NCBI RefSeq assembly: GCF_002019795.1
Contig: NZ_KV917381.1
Coordinates: 3,566,068 to 3,630,067 of the forward strand
DNA: 64,000 nt
Reading direction: 5' to 3'
Source of the DNA: Bacillus alkalicellulosilyticus
GTDB lineage: Bacteria > Bacillota > Bacilli > Bacillales > Bacillaceae_F
Part shown: in pieces, positions 62,578 through 64,000 of the stretch
Numbering within the stretch: the stretch's first letter is position 1
Layout: every line of letters begins with the position of its first letter
The notes under the pieces: model-generated
Databases searched by the model: none
What the model was told of the DNA's origin: nothing
What the model saw: the letters and a program-made list of their open reading frames with translations, nothing else
Program-made: the position numbers and the translations under genes

Positions 62578-63783
62578 TTATTGTATTGCATCAAATACTT
62601 TGAACATTGGAATCATAATCGACATAACGATTACACCGACCACTCCAGCTAATACTACAATCAGAATAGGTTCAATCAATGATTTTAATTGTTCTGTTGC
62701 AGTATCAACTTCATCCTCATAAAATTCTGCTACCTTGTCCAACATTGCATCTAATGCACCCGTAGATTCACCAACAGAAATCATTTGGGTAACAAGCGGA
62801 GGAAATACCCAACTTTCTTCCATTGGTTTAGATAAAGATTCTCCTTTTTCTAATGATGAGCGTGAATCTCTTATAACATTCTTAATAACATTGTTTTTTA
62901 CAACTTTCTCGACAATTACCATAGCTTGCAGCACTGGCACAGCTGAAGAAAAAAGGGAACTTAAGGTCCTTGTAACACGAGCTAACTCAGCCTTTTGTAG
63001 CAATTTCCCAAATAAAGGCGTCTTCAAAATTATAAAATGCAGATACAACCTTGATTGTTTATTATCGTTAATCACTTTAAATCCTATAATTACTACTAAT
63101 ACAAAAACTATTATTGTCCACCAATAACTTTGGACTACATCACCTGCTGCAAGTACAAACTGTGTTAATGCTGGTAGCTCTGCATCAAATGACTCAAACA
63201 TGGTAGCAAACGTCGGGACTACTGACGATAGTAAAAAGATAACAACCGCTACTGTTACAACTCCTACTGCAGCTGGATACGTAATTGCAGATTTCACTTT
63301 TTGAACAAGCTTGTATTGCTTTTCATAATAGAATGCTAATCTGTCTAACACTTCGTCGAGATTACCACCAATTTCCCCTGCTTTTATCATATTAATATAT
63401 AGCGGAGGAAATACTTTCGGGTGTTGTTCACATGATTCAGACAACGGATTACCTGAGCGTAATTCCGTTTCTACTTGCATTAAAACTTTTTTAAGCGCTT
63501 TGCTACTTGTTTGTTCTGCAAGTATTTCCGTTGCTTCTACAACAGTAATACCCGCTTTTAGTAAAGTAGCAAATTGACGCATGTAAATAACAAAATCCTG
63601 AGGCTTAACCCCACTTCCGATGCTAATTTCTTTGTGTAAGGCGCCAGAAAGTTCTTTAACCTCTAACGCCATAATTCCTTGGTCACGTAGTTGTAGACGA
63701 ATTTCCCTTTCTGATTCAGCTTGAAGCTTTCCTTGAACGGTCTTTCCTCTACGATTTCTACCTTTGTATCGATACTGTGCCAT
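62578..63783 (-). CDS. pilC: Type IV pilus inner-membrane platform protein PilC
   Basis: 401 residues with two GspF domains (about 65-190 and 270-390) and three membrane segments. Signatures are RQFATLLKAGITVVEATEIL, MIKAGEIGGNLDEVLDRLA and MISVGESTGALDAMLDKVA. It anchors the pilus motor. The end of pilT shares its base 63783 with the start of pilC. Confidence 0.95.
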   Translation of the reverse strand: MAQYRYKGRNRRGKTVQGKLQAESEREIRLQLRDQGIMALEVKELSGALHKEISIGSGVKPQDFVIYMRQFATLLKAGITVVEATEILAEQTSSKALKKVLMQVETELRSGNPLSESCEQHPKVFPPLYINMIKAGEIGGNLDEVLDRLAFYYEKQYKLVQKVKSAITYPAAVGVVTVAVVIFLLSSVVPTFATMFESFDAELPALTQFVLAAGDVVQSYWWTIIVFVLVVIIGFKVINDNKQSRLYLHFIILKTPLFGKLLQKAELARVTRTLSSLFSSAVPVLQAMVIVEKVVKNNVIKNVIRDSRSSLEKGESLSKPMEESWVFPPLVTQMISVGESTGALDAMLDKVAEFYEDEVDTATEQLKSLIEPILIVVLAGVVGVIVMSIMIPMFKVFDAIQ

Positions 63784-64000
63784 TAGCTTCCCAACTCACT
63801 TAAAAAGACTGAAGCTGCTTCTTGTGTGATGATGCGTTTGTTTAGCAGCTCTGTGATTGATTGCTCCAGTGTGTGCATGCCATACGCTTTACTCGTTTGA
63901 ATGATACTTGGAATTTGATGGATTTTTTCATTACGAATTAAGTTTTTAATCGCTGGGTTTGTTATCATGATTTCTGTTGCTGCACGGCGTCCTTTGTTAT
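63783..64000 (-). CDS. pilT: Pilus retraction ATPase PilT, C-terminus (partial)
   Basis: The visible 72 codons run off the right edge. GRRAATEIMITNPAIKNLIR then KIHQIPSIIQTSKAYGMHTL and SITELLNKRIITQEAA matches the PilT C-terminal helical domain (AIRNLIREGK, then MQTMDQ-type motif). Being at the end of the window the Walker motifs are not visible, so a PilB-like ATPase cannot be excluded, but the tail favours PilT. Confidence 0.88.
   Translation of the reverse strand, partial: NKGRRAATEIMITNPAIKNLIRNEKIHQIPSIIQTSKAYGMHTLEQSITELLNKRIITQEAASVFLSELGS

Overview
The window is chromosomal DNA of a low-GC, endospore-forming member of the Bacillaceae. Sporulation genes (spoIIB, spoIVFA, spoIVFB), mre/min cell-shape genes and strong AGGAGG-type ribosome sites all point there. 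A potassium/ammonium antiporter pair of the AmhMT type and very acidic N-terminal linkers on exported lipoproteins suggest an alkaliphile of the Alkalihalobacillus / B. halodurans-B. pseudofirmus group. That species-level guess is inference. Most genes lie on the minus strand.

Layout, left to right. 0-4 kb: a stressosome-like PAS-STAS protein, a TatD-type hydrolase and an EAL protein. 3-11.5 kb: a propionate/branched-chain catabolism block (meaB, mutB, mutA, an acyl-CoA carboxyltransferase and a separately terminated thiolase). 11.7-17.5 kb: small Bacillus-type proteins, an FAD monooxygenase-like enzyme, the AmhMT antiporter, and a lipoprotein joining a ComEC-type metallo-beta-lactamase domain to a ComEA-type HhH domain. 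17.8-21.2 kb: a compact cheA-cheW-cheY-cheX signalling operon. 21.4-23.4 kb: a BdbC/thioredoxin pair behind a perfect Fur-type box, a DUF1540 protein and a YesL-like protein. 23.6-28 kb: a LacI-regulated sugar ABC importer without ATPase or hydrolase. 28.5-35.4 kb: an SDR enzyme, YisL, the pstSCAB-phoU operon behind a textbook Pho box, and a YhfI-like hydrolase. 35.6-64 kb: the conserved comC-spoIIB-maf-radC-mreBCD-minCD-spoIVFAB-rplU-prp-rpmA locus, altered in three ways. An RNase E/G gene and a receiver-like gene sit between spoIVFB and rplU. A nitrate/nitrite assimilation and molybdenum-cofactor block (mobA, a GGDEF protein, a MOSC protein, nasC, nirD, nirB, moaB, moaC) splits minD from spoIVFA. 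A type IV pilus cluster (pilT, pilC, pilin, prepilin peptidase, pilM, pilN, pilO) stands where B. subtilis has only comC.

The least-explained sequence is non-coding. One family of 180-181 bp miniature elements, built from terminal hairpins and a central hairpin with a compensatory base-pair change, is present in two inverted copies with 8-9 bp target duplications. One copy sits inside the loop of an older terminator hairpin. Solo 39-44 bp palindromes from the same family occur elsewhere, and one supplies the stop codon of nasC. Separately, at least five intergenic arrays of different sequence share a 50-53 bp period, and most carry a palindrome in each unit. No transposase, prophage, CRISPR array, tRNA or rRNA was seen.
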